Below are positions 1-6,898 of a DNA stretch of 13,254 bases, piece by piece. The stretch is from an uncultured Lactobacillus sp. GTDB taxonomy: Bacteria; Bacillota; Bacilli; Lactobacillales; Lactobacillaceae. The notes below the pieces were generated by a model that searched no databases, had not been told where the DNA came from, and saw nothing but the letters and a program-made list of their open reading frames with translations. Where the stretch lies: positions 1 through 13,254 of the forward strand of contig CALYQE010000046.1 of NCBI GenBank assembly GCA_945281075.1, read 5' to 3'. Both the position numbers and the translations under genes were made by a program. The first letter of the stretch is position 1. Each line of letters opens with the position of its first letter.

Positions 1-2509
1 GTTCAGCCAAATATTTGGCGGTTAAACTATCCTTTTTGTGCGATATATCCACAGGTGATCCACAGGCAACAATTTTTCCGCCTTGCAAGCCGCCCCGCGG
101 TCCCATATCAATCATGTAATCACTGTTGGCCATAATATCTAAGTCGTGCGTAATAGCAATGATCGTGGCCTGTTGTTCGAGCAGCTGCTGAAAAACTTGC
201 AAAAGCGTTCTGACATCCTGTGGATGAAGGTCAACGGTAGGCTCATCAAAAACAAAAAGACTTCCTTTTTGGCGCCGATGGAGGTGGCTGGTTAATTTCA
301 AGCGTTGGGCTTCACCACCAGATAAGGCCGGCGTCGATTCGCCTAAACGAAGGTAGCCTAAACCCATATCATGCAAAGTGGTAATTGTCTTTTCAATCTT
401 GGGCTCATCCCTAAATAACTGTTTTTTCAAAGCATCGTCAACCGAATAATCAAGCACATCTGCAATACTCAATCCATGCCATTTTACCTGCAAGACGTCT
501 TGGTTAAACCGGTGGCCGCCACAAACCGAACAAATCTCAACCATATCGGGAAGGTATTGAATATCAAGCGAGATTACCCCGGCACCGCCACAGGCAGGAC
601 ATGCACCTTCCTTGTTATTATAAGAAAAGTGTGCTGCTTTATAGCCTAACTTGCGCGCTTGCGGTTGGCTGGCATAAAGTTTTCGCAGATTATCCATAAT
701 ATCAGTATAAGTAGCGACCGTTGAGCGCTGATTCTTGCCAACGGGCGTTGAGTCCACACTGATCACGTTGGTAATTTTGCTGGAAACCAGCTTTTTCACC
801 CAGTCGGGGCCGGGGCGACCGGCTTTTTGCGCCTTTAAGGCCGGAATAAGTGAATCCAAGATCAAGGTCGTTTTGCCCGCACCAGAAAAACCGGTGACCG
901 CAGTCAAACGACCAACAGGCAGCTTGACGTCAACATTTTTAAGGTTAAAGCGCTCTTTTACCGTGAATTCAATCGCACCTGCGCTAAAAAGCTTTTCTTG
1001 CGGCGACGGCTGACGAGCATAAAGCTCCGCCTGACCATCTAAATAAGGTCCAATTAATGAGTCTTTGGCTTGCTTGATTTTTGCGGGTGTACCTTGCGCA
1101 ATGATTTCTCCTCCTTGCGACCCAGAGCCCGGACCAATTTCAACAATCCAATCTGCTGCATTAATGATAGCCGCTTCATGATCCACCACGACTAAAGAAT
1201 TTCCTTGATCAACTAATTCGTGAAAAACTTCAATTAGCCCAGCAACATTATCCGGATGAAGTCCCACTGATGGTTCATCTAAAACATACAATACGCCCGT
1301 CGTTTCGGTTCTTAATGTTCTTCCCAGTTGGATTCGCTGCAATTCCCCGGTAGACAGGCTGCTAGCCTGACGCTCAAGTGTTAAATAAGCTAGGCCAAGC
1401 TTTAGTAGCGGCTTGACCTGATGGAGCAATTCGCCCGTTAAATTCTGGCCTAAATCCTGCATATTACCGGGCAGCCAAGCAAGAATTTCTTTCATGTAAT
1501 GCTCAAGTTCACCCAGCGTTAACTGCTCGGCCTCAATGATGTTCTTGCCCGCGACCAGCTGCTGCCAGCGACTAGGATCAATCCGGTGACCTTGGCAGCG
1601 CGGACAAACTTTAAACTGATAAAAAGAATTTATCCGTTCCAGCCCGCGCTCAGATTTGGTTGTTTTGCGTGAATTTTCAACAGCGTTATAAGCATTTTCA
1701 TAAAGAGCATCAAGGTGGTAAACCCTTCCGGTTGAGGTGGGCAAGTCGATTGGCACCTTGCGCTCTTTACCATGAAGCACGATTTCTTTTTCCTGCGCGG
1801 TCAAATCTCGGTACGCCACGTCTGTACGCACGCCTAACTCACGGGCAATCCGCCACATCCAATTGCGCCCGGGAATTTGCCAAGTAGCAACTGCCCCCTT
1901 TTCTAAGGTCAGACGATCATCCGCAATGATTTTTTCATCGTCAATTTGCTCAATTCTGCCAAGGCCCTGGCACTCCTGACAGGCACCATCCGAATTAAAA
2001 GCAAAGTCTTCCGCACTAAAAGCATAAAATTGCACGCCGCAAGTGGGACAGGCAATGCGGCCCATTGCTTCGCCGGTCAAGTCCATTGCCTGCGAGATCT
2101 TAATCGTTGGTGGAACCCGGTGTCCATTAGGACAAACGGGCGAGCCCAGCCGGGAAAAAATCAAACGCATGACATTAAAAACTTCGGTGACTGTGCCTAC
2201 AGTCGAGCGTACGCCAGGAACAGTTGGACGCTGCCTTAAGGCTAACGCCGATGGAATATGGCGCACCTCATCAACCTGCGCACGACCAACCTGACTAATT
2301 CTTCTCTTCGTATATGCAGCTAAGGAATCAAGATAGCGCCTAGCTCCTTCGGAATACAGGATACCCATCGCTAAACTTGATTTGCCCGAACCGCTTAGAC
2401 CCGAAATAGCAACAAATTGATGGAGTGGTATTTTAACATTAATATTTTTCAAGTTATTGACGCGACCGCCAATAACCTCAATTTCTGTTGGCTGCTTGCG
2501 ATATTTCAT
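1..2509 (-). CDS. Class II UvrA-like ABC ATPase (UvrA2), C-terminal end cut by window edge
   Basis: DNA-damage-recognition ATPase of the UvrA family. The minus-strand frame is open for 836 codons from the ATG at 2509 to the window edge, with no stop. Visible motifs: Walker A GLSGSGKS (37-44), a zinc site around C126, C154 and C157, signature LSTGELQRIQLG (385-396), Walker B VLYVLDEPS (406-414); then second Walker A GFSGAGKT (540-547), zinc site C637, C640, C660, C663, signature LSGGEAQRLKL (from 729) and Walker B LFVFDEPT (from 751). The tail KYLAE resembles the usual UvrA end, so few residues are missing. Canonical UvrA is about 940-950 residues; this one is about 100 shorter, as in class II UvrA2, which lacks the UvrB-binding domain. 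Class II members are linked to tolerance of DNA-binding drugs or DNA damage rather than core excision repair. Its ATG overlaps the hydrolase stop by one base (TGATG). Confidence 0.93.
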   Translation of the reverse strand, partial: MKYRKQPTEIEVIGGRVNNLKNINVKIPLHQFVAISGLSGSGKSSLAMGILYSEGARRYLDSLAAYTKRRISQVGRAQVDEVRHIPSALALRQRPTVPGVRSTVGTVTEVFNVMRLIFSRLGSPVCPNGHRVPPTIKISQAMDLTGEAMGRIACPTCGVQFYAFSAEDFAFNSDGACQECQGLGRIEQIDDEKIIADDRLTLEKGAVATWQIPGRNWMWRIARELGVRTDVAYRDLTAQEKEIVLHGKERKVPIDLPTSTGRVYHLDALYENAYNAVENSRKTTKSERGLERINSFYQFKVCPRCQGHRIDPSRWQQLVAGKNIIEAEQLTLGELEHYMKEILAWLPGNMQDLGQNLTGELLHQVKPLLKLGLAYLTLERQASSLSTGELQRIQLGRTLRTETTGVLYVLDEPSVGLHPDNVAGLIEVFHELVDQGNSLVVVDHEAAIINAADWIVEIGPGSGSQGGEIIAQGTPAKIKQAKDSLIGPYLDGQAELYARQPSPQEKLFSAGAIEFTVKERFNLKNVDVKLPVGRLTAVTGFSGAGKTTLILDSLIPALKAQKAGRPGPDWVKKLVSSKITNVISVDSTPVGKNQRSTVATYTDIMDNLRKLYASQPQARKLGYKAAHFSYNNKEGACPACGGAGVISLDIQYLPDMVEICSVCGGHRFNQDVLQVKWHGLSIADVLDYSVDDALKKQLFRDEPKIEKTITTLHDMGLGYLRLGESTPALSGGEAQRLKLTSHLHRRQKGSLFVFDEPTVDLHPQDVRTLLQVFQQLLEQQATIIAITHDLDIMANSDYMIDMGPRGGLQGGKIVACGSPVDISHKKDSLTAKYLAE

Positions 2510-3396
2510 CAGTCCCGATCCTTTCTTTTTGGCTTTGGCTGTTTGCCCGGTCTATTTGGCCCACCAGGCTTCTTTAACAAGTATTGCCGAATCGCCTGAA
2601 TCACTTGTTTATTTTGTGGCAAATCAGAATGATCCGCTTTTTTACCGGTTACGGTCATTGCCGTATATGACTTTACCTGGTTTTGAAAAATAAACTTGCC
2701 CGCGGCAACGCTTGTTTCAGGGACAATGCCGTCGGACTCATAGCTTTTGCCACCCGAAAGCGAATAAACTTTCAGCTTTTTAGGAAGTGCTGACCGCTTT
2801 TTGATAAAATCTGCCAGCATTTGCGTTCGGTTCTTGAGATTTTTTTCGGTAAAATTGTACGGCGTGCCCAAAGTCATCAGACACTTCATCTTTGTTTCGT
2901 TTGCATACTGTGAATAATAGTTTTCCAGCCAATACGTCCAAATTAGGCCGCCGTTTGAGTGTCCGAATGCCTTAAAATGATTAAATTTATAATTTTGCAT
3001 CAGCGAAGCAAAGGCCATATCTAACCAGTAAGCCTGTTTTTTAATATTGGCGTAGCCATCTTTATTGTTGGCAAAACCGATAATAATAATCGGCTCCAAG
3101 TCATTTTTGCTGATGGCACCGCTGTAAGACAATTTTGCTTCACGTGAAACAGTGATTTTTAAAACGCTGTGCTGATGCATTGTCGTTTGATTAAGCTGGT
3201 CAATTAACTGGTTAAAACGCTCCGTCGTTGCACTTGACCCCGGAACCATAATGACCGGTGAAAGAGCTGATTTGCTGCGCTCAGCCCGATTCTTGTTATC
3301 CTTTTTTATCCAATTATAGCTGGGAACTGCCAAAACCAGCAACAAGGCGACCAGTAAAATCAACCATTTTACGTTAGGATTGTGCTTTTTCTTCAT
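2509..3396 (-). CDS. Membrane-anchored alpha/beta hydrolase (DUF915-like cell-surface hydrolase)
   Basis: A 295-residue serine hydrolase with an uncleaved N-terminal anchor. Residues 1-9 are basic, residues 10-27 form one hydrophobic helix, and the rest should lie outside the membrane. The alpha/beta-hydrolase fold is indicated by the strand IMVPGSS (49-55), the nucleophile elbow GHSNGG (145-150) with Ser147, Asp222 in YESDGIVP, and His256 in DHSDLP; these form a plausible Ser-Asp-His triad. This arrangement matches the DUF915 family common in lactobacilli; the natural substrate is unknown. The tail from 276 is rich in Lys, Pro and Arg, perhaps for wall or membrane contact. The start is set by an AGGAGGTC Shine-Dalgarno 7 bases upstream, inside the end of the EIIC-like gene (23-base overlap). 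The stop overlaps the uvrA-like start by one base. Both overlaps point to one operon with coupled translation. Confidence 0.88.
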   Translation of the reverse strand: MKKKHNPNVKWLILLVALLLVLAVPSYNWIKKDNKNRAERSKSALSPVIMVPGSSATTERFNQLIDQLNQTTMHQHSVLKITVSREAKLSYSGAISKNDLEPIIIIGFANNKDGYANIKKQAYWLDMAFASLMQNYKFNHFKAFGHSNGGLIWTYWLENYYSQYANETKMKCLMTLGTPYNFTEKNLKNRTQMLADFIKKRSALPKKLKVYSLSGGKSYESDGIVPETSVAAGKFIFQNQVKSYTAMTVTGKKADHSDLPQNKQVIQAIRQYLLKKPGGPNRPGKQPKPKRKDRD

Positions 3397-4696
3397 CTGC
3401 TTTGACCTCCTGCTTTGCCTTTAACTTGTCTTCCACTAGCTCATTAACTTTAATAATCGGCCACATCAGTGCTAGATCAAGCAGAAAAAGCAAGAGCGCA
3501 AAAATCAGGGCAGATATATAGCCATTAGTACCAAAAAAAGAATTTAAAATTCCCGGCGTCCCTTTTAAAATTGGGTAAACACAGACCGGAATCCACCCCA
3601 AGCTGATTGCCGCAGCCGCTAAAACCATGTTAAATAGCGGAATCACAATACTCGGTAGCAGAAAAACGGGATTTAAAACGAGCGGTAACCCAATTGAAAA
3701 GCCCAGCGTCGATCCAAAAGCGACCGGCAGCAAGTTAAACTTCGCGATGGCCTCGATTTCTTTGTTTTTGCGTCGTAAAAGCAAAATAACAATGACAGCC
3801 AAAGCCACACTGGTTCCGCCCATTATGCCGTAGGGCTTGATTAATGAACTGCCCAAGAACTGATATGGAACATGCCATGAACTACCGTGCTGGAACGCAT
3901 AGGTGAGATTTTCAGCCGCGTAGGCATTGCTACTAGAGCCCAGAAGTGAATATAAAGGGTAACCAATTCCCAGCCAGTTAAGAAAAGTCACCACGACTGA
4001 CAGCAGCAAGACTTCAGCTAAATTATTAGTGGTTTGCAAGCGGCTGACTAGTGCAGTGAAACTAGCGGAATTAAGCAGCTTAAGCTGCAGTTCATAGATC
4101 ATGAAGCCAAGCAATAGACCAAAAGCGATTGAAACACACGATGGTAAAACAGCATCCCAAGCGCGGTGCTGGATCCATTTTGTACTTTCATTTTTGACCG
4201 GAACATAATTTTTTCCCAATAAATGAAAGACTTGTCCCACGCAAAAACCGACCACCAGAGCAATAAAAATACCATTAATTTGCAATAAGTTAGCGGAAAA
4301 GAAAGTGCGAGCGTTACGGCCACTATTTGAAGCATATGAGCAAAAAAGCATGATTAATACTGCCGTAATTCCCGACATCGTGGAATCCTTCTGGTATATT
4401 CTAGCCGTATAGCGGGCCATAAAAAAACTGGAATACACGGCAAAAACACCAAAAGTAACCTCAATCATGCCGTGGCAAATAAACGTCCCTGCATACCAAA
4501 AATGATCTGACATGATGCTATCCAGACCGAAAATATTATAGATTAAGCCATCGGGTGAAAAAACCAGCTCATTTAAGAGCTCAAAATAAGAGCCAATCAC
4601 TGCAATGGGCATTAGCATTACTAATGTTCTTTGCACGGCCCGAAAAAAGGTGCATTGACGAATTTTTAAAACGAAATTTGCAGCAAAATTGATCAT
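3374..4696 (-). CDS. PTS EIIC-like membrane protein, lactose/cellobiose family, degenerate substrate motifs
   Basis: A 440-residue multi-pass membrane protein with many hydrophobic segments and a charged cytoplasmic tail (from about 418). It resembles EIIC of the lactose/cellobiose (ChbC-type) PTS family: the core IGLPLVLNPVFLLP (335-348) corresponds to the family motif after INEPxxFG, and KGTPGILNSFF (378-388) to the later TTP region. The two family sugar-site motifs are altered. The usual GIHG reads GIGY at 243-246, and the NINEP stretch expected before 335 reads FGSTLGFS, so the conserved His and Glu are missing. No EIIA or EIIB gene is nearby. It may be an orphan or repurposed permease, or use a very different ligand. 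The start ATG at 4696 has only a weak AAGGGC site upstream. It is first in the minus-strand operon and overlaps the hydrolase gene by 23 bases. Confidence 0.8.
   Translation of the reverse strand: MINFAANFVLKIRQCTFFRAVQRTLVMLMPIAVIGSYFELLNELVFSPDGLIYNIFGLDSIMSDHFWYAGTFICHGMIEVTFGVFAVYSSFFMARYTARIYQKDSTMSGITAVLIMLFCSYASNSGRNARTFFSANLLQINGIFIALVVGFCVGQVFHLLGKNYVPVKNESTKWIQHRAWDAVLPSCVSIAFGLLLGFMIYELQLKLLNSASFTALVSRLQTTNNLAEVLLLSVVVTFLNWLGIGYPLYSLLGSSSNAYAAENLTYAFQHGSSWHVPYQFLGSSLIKPYGIMGGTSVALAVIVILLLRRKNKEIEAIAKFNLLPVAFGSTLGFSIGLPLVLNPVFLLPSIVIPLFNMVLAAAAISLGWIPVCVYPILKGTPGILNSFFGTNGYISALIFALLLFLLDLALMWPIIKVNELVEDKLKAKQEVKADEEKAQS
3404..3411 (-). promoter_or_regulatory. Strong Shine-Dalgarno for the hydrolase
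   Basis: The minus strand reads AGGAGGTC seven bases before the ATG at 3396. The site lies inside the last codons of the upstream EIIC-like gene, so it decides the hydrolase start and implies coupled translation. Confidence 0.8.
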
Positions 4697-4730
4697 TATT
4701 TAAGCCCTTATCCAATCATGTATTAAAAAA

Positions 4731-4759
4731 ATACTACTCTCATTTTTCTTCGACAGCAA
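4731..4759 (-). promoter_or_regulatory. Candidate promoter for the EIIC-hydrolase-uvrA2 operon
   Basis: On the minus strand TTGCTG (4759-4754) and TAGTAT (4736-4731) are separated by 17 bases, and the ATG at 4696 lies 34 bases further on. Both boxes are imperfect sigma-A matches; there is no experimental support. Confidence 0.4.
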
Positions 4760-4815
4760 TTTTTAACACTTTTTTCGGCAGTAGCCGGCTTTTTTACAGT
4801 CACCACTAGCAAAAA

Positions 4816-4824
4816 TGTTATAAT
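4816..4824 (+). promoter_or_regulatory. Extended -10 promoter of the small RHH-like gene
   Basis: TGTTATAAT is a perfect extended -10 (TGnTATAAT). The only -35-like box, TTTACA at 4793-4798, is 20 bases away, longer than usual, so the promoter probably relies on the extended -10. It sits 26 bases before the ATG at 4850. Confidence 0.6.
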
Positions 4825-4837
4825 AAAAGTGTTATTA
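4821..4837. promoter_or_regulatory. Candidate operator: perfect 6-bp inverted repeat over the start region
   Basis: TAATAA (4821-4826) and TTATTA (4832-4837) are perfect inverted copies separated by five bases. They overlap the 3' end of the -10 box and the probable transcription start of a gene for a ribbon-helix-helix-like protein. This layout is typical of autorepression, which is inferred here. Confidence 0.4.
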
Positions 4838-4849
4838 GAGGGTGGAAAA

Positions 4850-5077
4850 ATGAGTAGGAAAAAAATTGAACTGAATGAAAAAGTAGAAAAAATGGCAGAA
4901 AAGTATCTTCAAATGACTGACACTGATCTTGATGACCTGACCAATACTGCTTTAAAGGTCTATCTTCTCAATCATTTAAATTCCAATCAAATACGTGATG
5001 CTTTGAAAGATACATCCGATACCCAGTCAGAATACCGGGTCAAGCTCTTTAGCATCGATGACTTGAACAATTTCTAA
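4850..5077 (+). CDS. Small ribbon-helix-helix-like protein, function unknown
   Basis: A 75-residue charged protein. The frame can be opened earlier at a GTG (4829), but the ATG at 4850 is preferred because GAGGGTGG lies just upstream and the earlier GTG is close to the promoter. The layout is a short strand (KKIELN, 4-9), a helix (about 10-23), a turn, and a second helix (DDLTNTALKVYLLNHL, about 28-43), which fits a ribbon-helix-helix DNA-binding domain of the kind found in antitoxins and plasmid or transposon repressors. The C-terminal 30 residues are polar and could bind a partner. No toxin gene follows; the next gene-like sequence is on the other strand. It has its own promoter, a candidate operator and a terminator, so it appears monocistronic. 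I do not recognise a named family. Confidence 0.7.
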   Translation: MSRKKIELNEKVEKMAEKYLQMTDTDLDDLTNTALKVYLLNHLNSNQIRDALKDTSDTQSEYRVKLFSIDDLNNF

Positions 5078-5130
5078 GCAGAATTTTTAGCTAAAAAATA
5101 GTCTGGAAAAAAATAGTTCTTTAAGCAAAA

Positions 5131-5181
5131 AAGAAGTAGACAAAACACCGAAAAAAGTGTTTTGTCTGCTTTTTACTTCTT
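5131..5181 (+). terminator. Strong, probably bidirectional, hairpin terminator
   Basis: AGACAAAACAC (5138-5148) pairs perfectly with GTGTTTTGTCT (5157-5167) around an A-rich loop. AAGAAGT (5131-5137) can extend the stem with ACTTCTT (5175-5181) after a seven-base bulge. A T-rich run follows on the plus strand (GCTTTTT), and on the minus strand the sequence after the stem is also T-rich. It lies 53 bases after the RHH-like gene and just downstream of the minus-strand IS relic, so it could serve both. Confidence 0.75.
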
Positions 5182-5216
5182 CCTGCCAATCAAAGTTGAC
5201 TACTAGGACTGCTCCT

Positions 5217-5510
5217 TTACCAATATTTTTTCAAATTAATGGTCATTAACATTAATCCTAGATCATTTTCAACTTTTACTTGCCCTCTTAGGTGAAGTCG
5301 GCGCATGCTAAATACATTCTTCAAATGGCCAAAGACCCCCTCTTTTTCATGTTTAACATATTTATATACGGCAACTGTAGCCTGGATTGCCAATAAATTC
5401 GGCCCAGCGACTTCGTCGCTATTCAAACCTCTACTTACCATCTTTCGCAAGTTTTCACAGGGAACAATTGCAGTAGTTGCAACATTAACAAAATCGTATT
5501 TGCGTTTCAC
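5217..5510 (-). pseudogene. C-terminal remnant of an IS1182-like transposase
   Basis: A 97-codon open frame whose last 45 residues are a transposase C-terminus: EGVFGHLKNVFSMRRLHLRG, then KVENDLGLMLMTINLKKYW. This is the closing part of the DDE domain (VEGxFGxxK glutamate region) of IS1182-like elements, whose transposases are normally around 450-550 residues, so most of the gene is gone. The first half contains NVATTA and CENLRK, which may be a degraded cysteine-rich segment of the same family. The nominal GTG start at 5510 lies two bases beyond the stop of the DUF3737 relic, which makes it a junction rather than a true start. No catalytic Asp residues remain, so it cannot be active. Confidence 0.7.
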
Positions 5511-5512
5511 CT

Positions 5513-6398
5513 TTAATTCCTTTGTTCCTGATTTCGATCTGATTGCGTCTTTTTTACATCAATCTTATCAAAGCTAATTTTAGTATTTTCAGGATTAGCT
5601 TTAGTAGAATCTATAATTAATTCGCCAATTGTAGGGGCCGAAGTTTCCCCTGAATTTGGGTTTTGACACTCGAAAATTCACCCACAACGTCTGCTTTGAC
5701 ATTAGATACGTATCCAAATACCAAGCCAGTGTGTATTAATTTAGTATTTTGTAATTCCGGCCGGTCAATGTAATCTAACCCTTGATGACTCTCAATTATA
5801 CAGTTAATAAATTTGATGTTTTTACTGTTCCACGCCAGATATTCCCAATCAATAGTTGAATCATAAACACTGACATTTTCACAATTCCAAGATACATCTT
5901 TTGAAATAAAAGTAGAATTGTGAACCTCAATATTTTTTGTGCCGTTAAAAGCATAATTACCAATCAAGGTCACATGGTCAAGGTAAATGTTCGTACTGCC
6001 TTTACCAAAGTAGTCTCCGTTAATTTGGTTACTTACAACTTTAATATTCTGACAAGACCACATCGTTTCTTCAGCATTAGCAAAATGAATATTATCAAGT
6101 GAATTGGCAGCGCCTAAATAACTTGGGTGCCTGCAACGCAGAATTTTTGATGAAAATATTATTGGTATACCATATTCCACTTCGTGCCATGGTTTCAAAG
6201 GTAGTATTTTCTGCTTCAACCTCATTATCATACAACAAAGAATAATTCCACTTAAAAATTGAATCTCTTAATTTAATATTTCTAGCCTCCTTAAACGGAA
6301 ACTCACCTTCGTCAAAAGTGACACCAACTAATTCAGCATCATCAAGTTCGAAAAGACTTCTTTCACCTTCAAAATAATAATTCTCTATTGTTTTTCAA
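5513..6398 (-). pseudogene. DUF3737-family right-handed beta-helix protein, broken by two frameshifts
   Basis: Three consecutive minus-strand frames join into one DUF3737-like protein of about 290 residues, a lactobacillar family of repeated short strands forming a pectate-lyase-like beta-helix of unknown role. The N-terminal part (codons from 6394) reads KTIENYYFEGERSLF and continues through ARSGIWYTNN and QAPKLFRR. The frame then slips by +1 near 6108-6115, and the middle part contains NGDYFGKGSTNIYLDHV, WNCENV and IESHQGLDYID. A second slip of -1 lies in the A4 tract at 5661-5664 and restores the original frame: NPNSGETSAPTIGELIIDS, ending at the stop at 5513-5515. A true start is also missing: KTIEN is preceded by TGA, and only a TTG one base out of frame is nearby. 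No intact product is expected unless these are sequence errors. Confidence 0.75.
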
Positions 6399-6587
6399 TT
6401 CACAACAAAATCTTTCTTGTTTATTATTCCTAAATTATCAGTCCAAGTAACAGAGAGTGGTTGCATCTCACTTGCACATTTATTCATTATCCACCAAAAA
6501 TTTTTAGTGTTAAATACCGCTTAATTAGATTCATTTATTACAAATAGTTATACCTATTAATTTAGCTTTAATACCCATTTGACATTT

Positions 6588-6620
6588 TTTAGATCTTAGA
6601 AAAAATTCTAAAAATCTAAA
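6588..6620. repeat. Imperfect AT-rich hairpin upstream of the PTS operon
   Basis: TTTAGAT (6588-6594) pairs with ATCTAAA (6614-6620), and inside it TTAGAA (6596-6601) pairs with TTCTAA (6606-6611) around an A4 loop. A perfect TTGACA (6579-6584) lies just before it but has no good -10 partner. It may be an operator, a weak terminator or chance in AT-rich DNA. Confidence 0.4.
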
Positions 6621-6623
6621 TTA

Positions 6624-6647
6624 GTACAAAAGAATATTTTTTTGTAC
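6624..6647. repeat. 8-bp inverted repeat upstream of the PTS operon
   Basis: GTACAAAA (6624-6631) and TTTTGTAC (6640-6647) are perfect inverted copies with an eight-base loop. With the hairpin at 6588-6620 it forms a tandem of two structured elements, possibly a binding site for the PRD regulator encoded downstream. Confidence 0.4.
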
Positions 6648-6703
6648 TCGAAAATTATGCTTTTTTGGTTCTTGCAGCCATTAGCTTTTCACTTAATTTA
6701 TAT

Positions 6704-6731
6704 TTGTCTTGTAATCAGTTCTAATTATAAT
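6704..6731 (+). promoter_or_regulatory. Candidate promoter of the PTS-transketolase operon
   Basis: TTGTCT (6704-6709) and a perfect TATAAT (6726-6731) are 16 bases apart, leaving a leader of roughly 160 bases before the ATG at 6899. An alternative -10, TACAAT at 6827-6832, lies closer but has no good -35. Which one is used cannot be decided by reading. Confidence 0.45.
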
Positions 6732-6898
6732 TTTTTTGGTAAAACTTGTCCTTTTTAGAGCGTCTATTTTCAATTATGAATTAACTCTAGAAGCTATTAA
6801 TACAGTTTATGCTTAAAAATGTCTAGTACAATGGACACATTCCTGGAAGGGCTTTCTTTAGTTCATAATTATAATCAATCTTAGGGGGTAGTAAGAAA

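Larger units (their letters stand above)
6399..6898. other. AT-rich intergenic region, no convincing gene
   Basis: About 500 bases between the DUF3737 relic and the PTS operon. A 30-codon minus-strand ORF (6395-6487, beginning MNKCASEMQPLS) has a weak GGTGG site, and a short minus-strand tail near 6656-6718 reads KLSEKLMAARTKKA before a stop. Both could be gene remains but match nothing I recognise. The region holds two hairpins (6588-6620, 6624-6647) and candidate promoters for the plus-strand operon. No tRNA, riboswitch or cre site was recognised. Confidence 0.6.

Noticed and set aside
735..2693. Several open frames of 60-97 codons on the plus strand
   Set aside because: They are antisense to the uvrA-like gene, which has all family motifs on the minus strand, and they lack ribosome binding sites or recognisable content.
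3627..4335. Open frames at 3627-3833 (plus) and 4099-4335 (minus, other frame)
   Set aside because: Both lie inside the EIIC-like gene, whose frame shows the membrane-protein pattern and family motifs; these are shadows.
4776..4796. CGGC-AGTA-GCCG mini-hairpin followed by a T run
   Set aside because: The stem is only four base pairs and no plus-strand gene ends before it; it more likely belongs to the promoter region.
5920..6102. 60-codon plus-strand ORF
   Set aside because: It overlaps the DUF3737 relic on the opposite strand, which has clear family content.
6821..6846. Imperfect inverted repeat (TGTC/GACA) around TACAAT, considered as a cre-type catabolite site
   Set aside because: It does not match the CcpA cre consensus and the repeat arms are only four bases.
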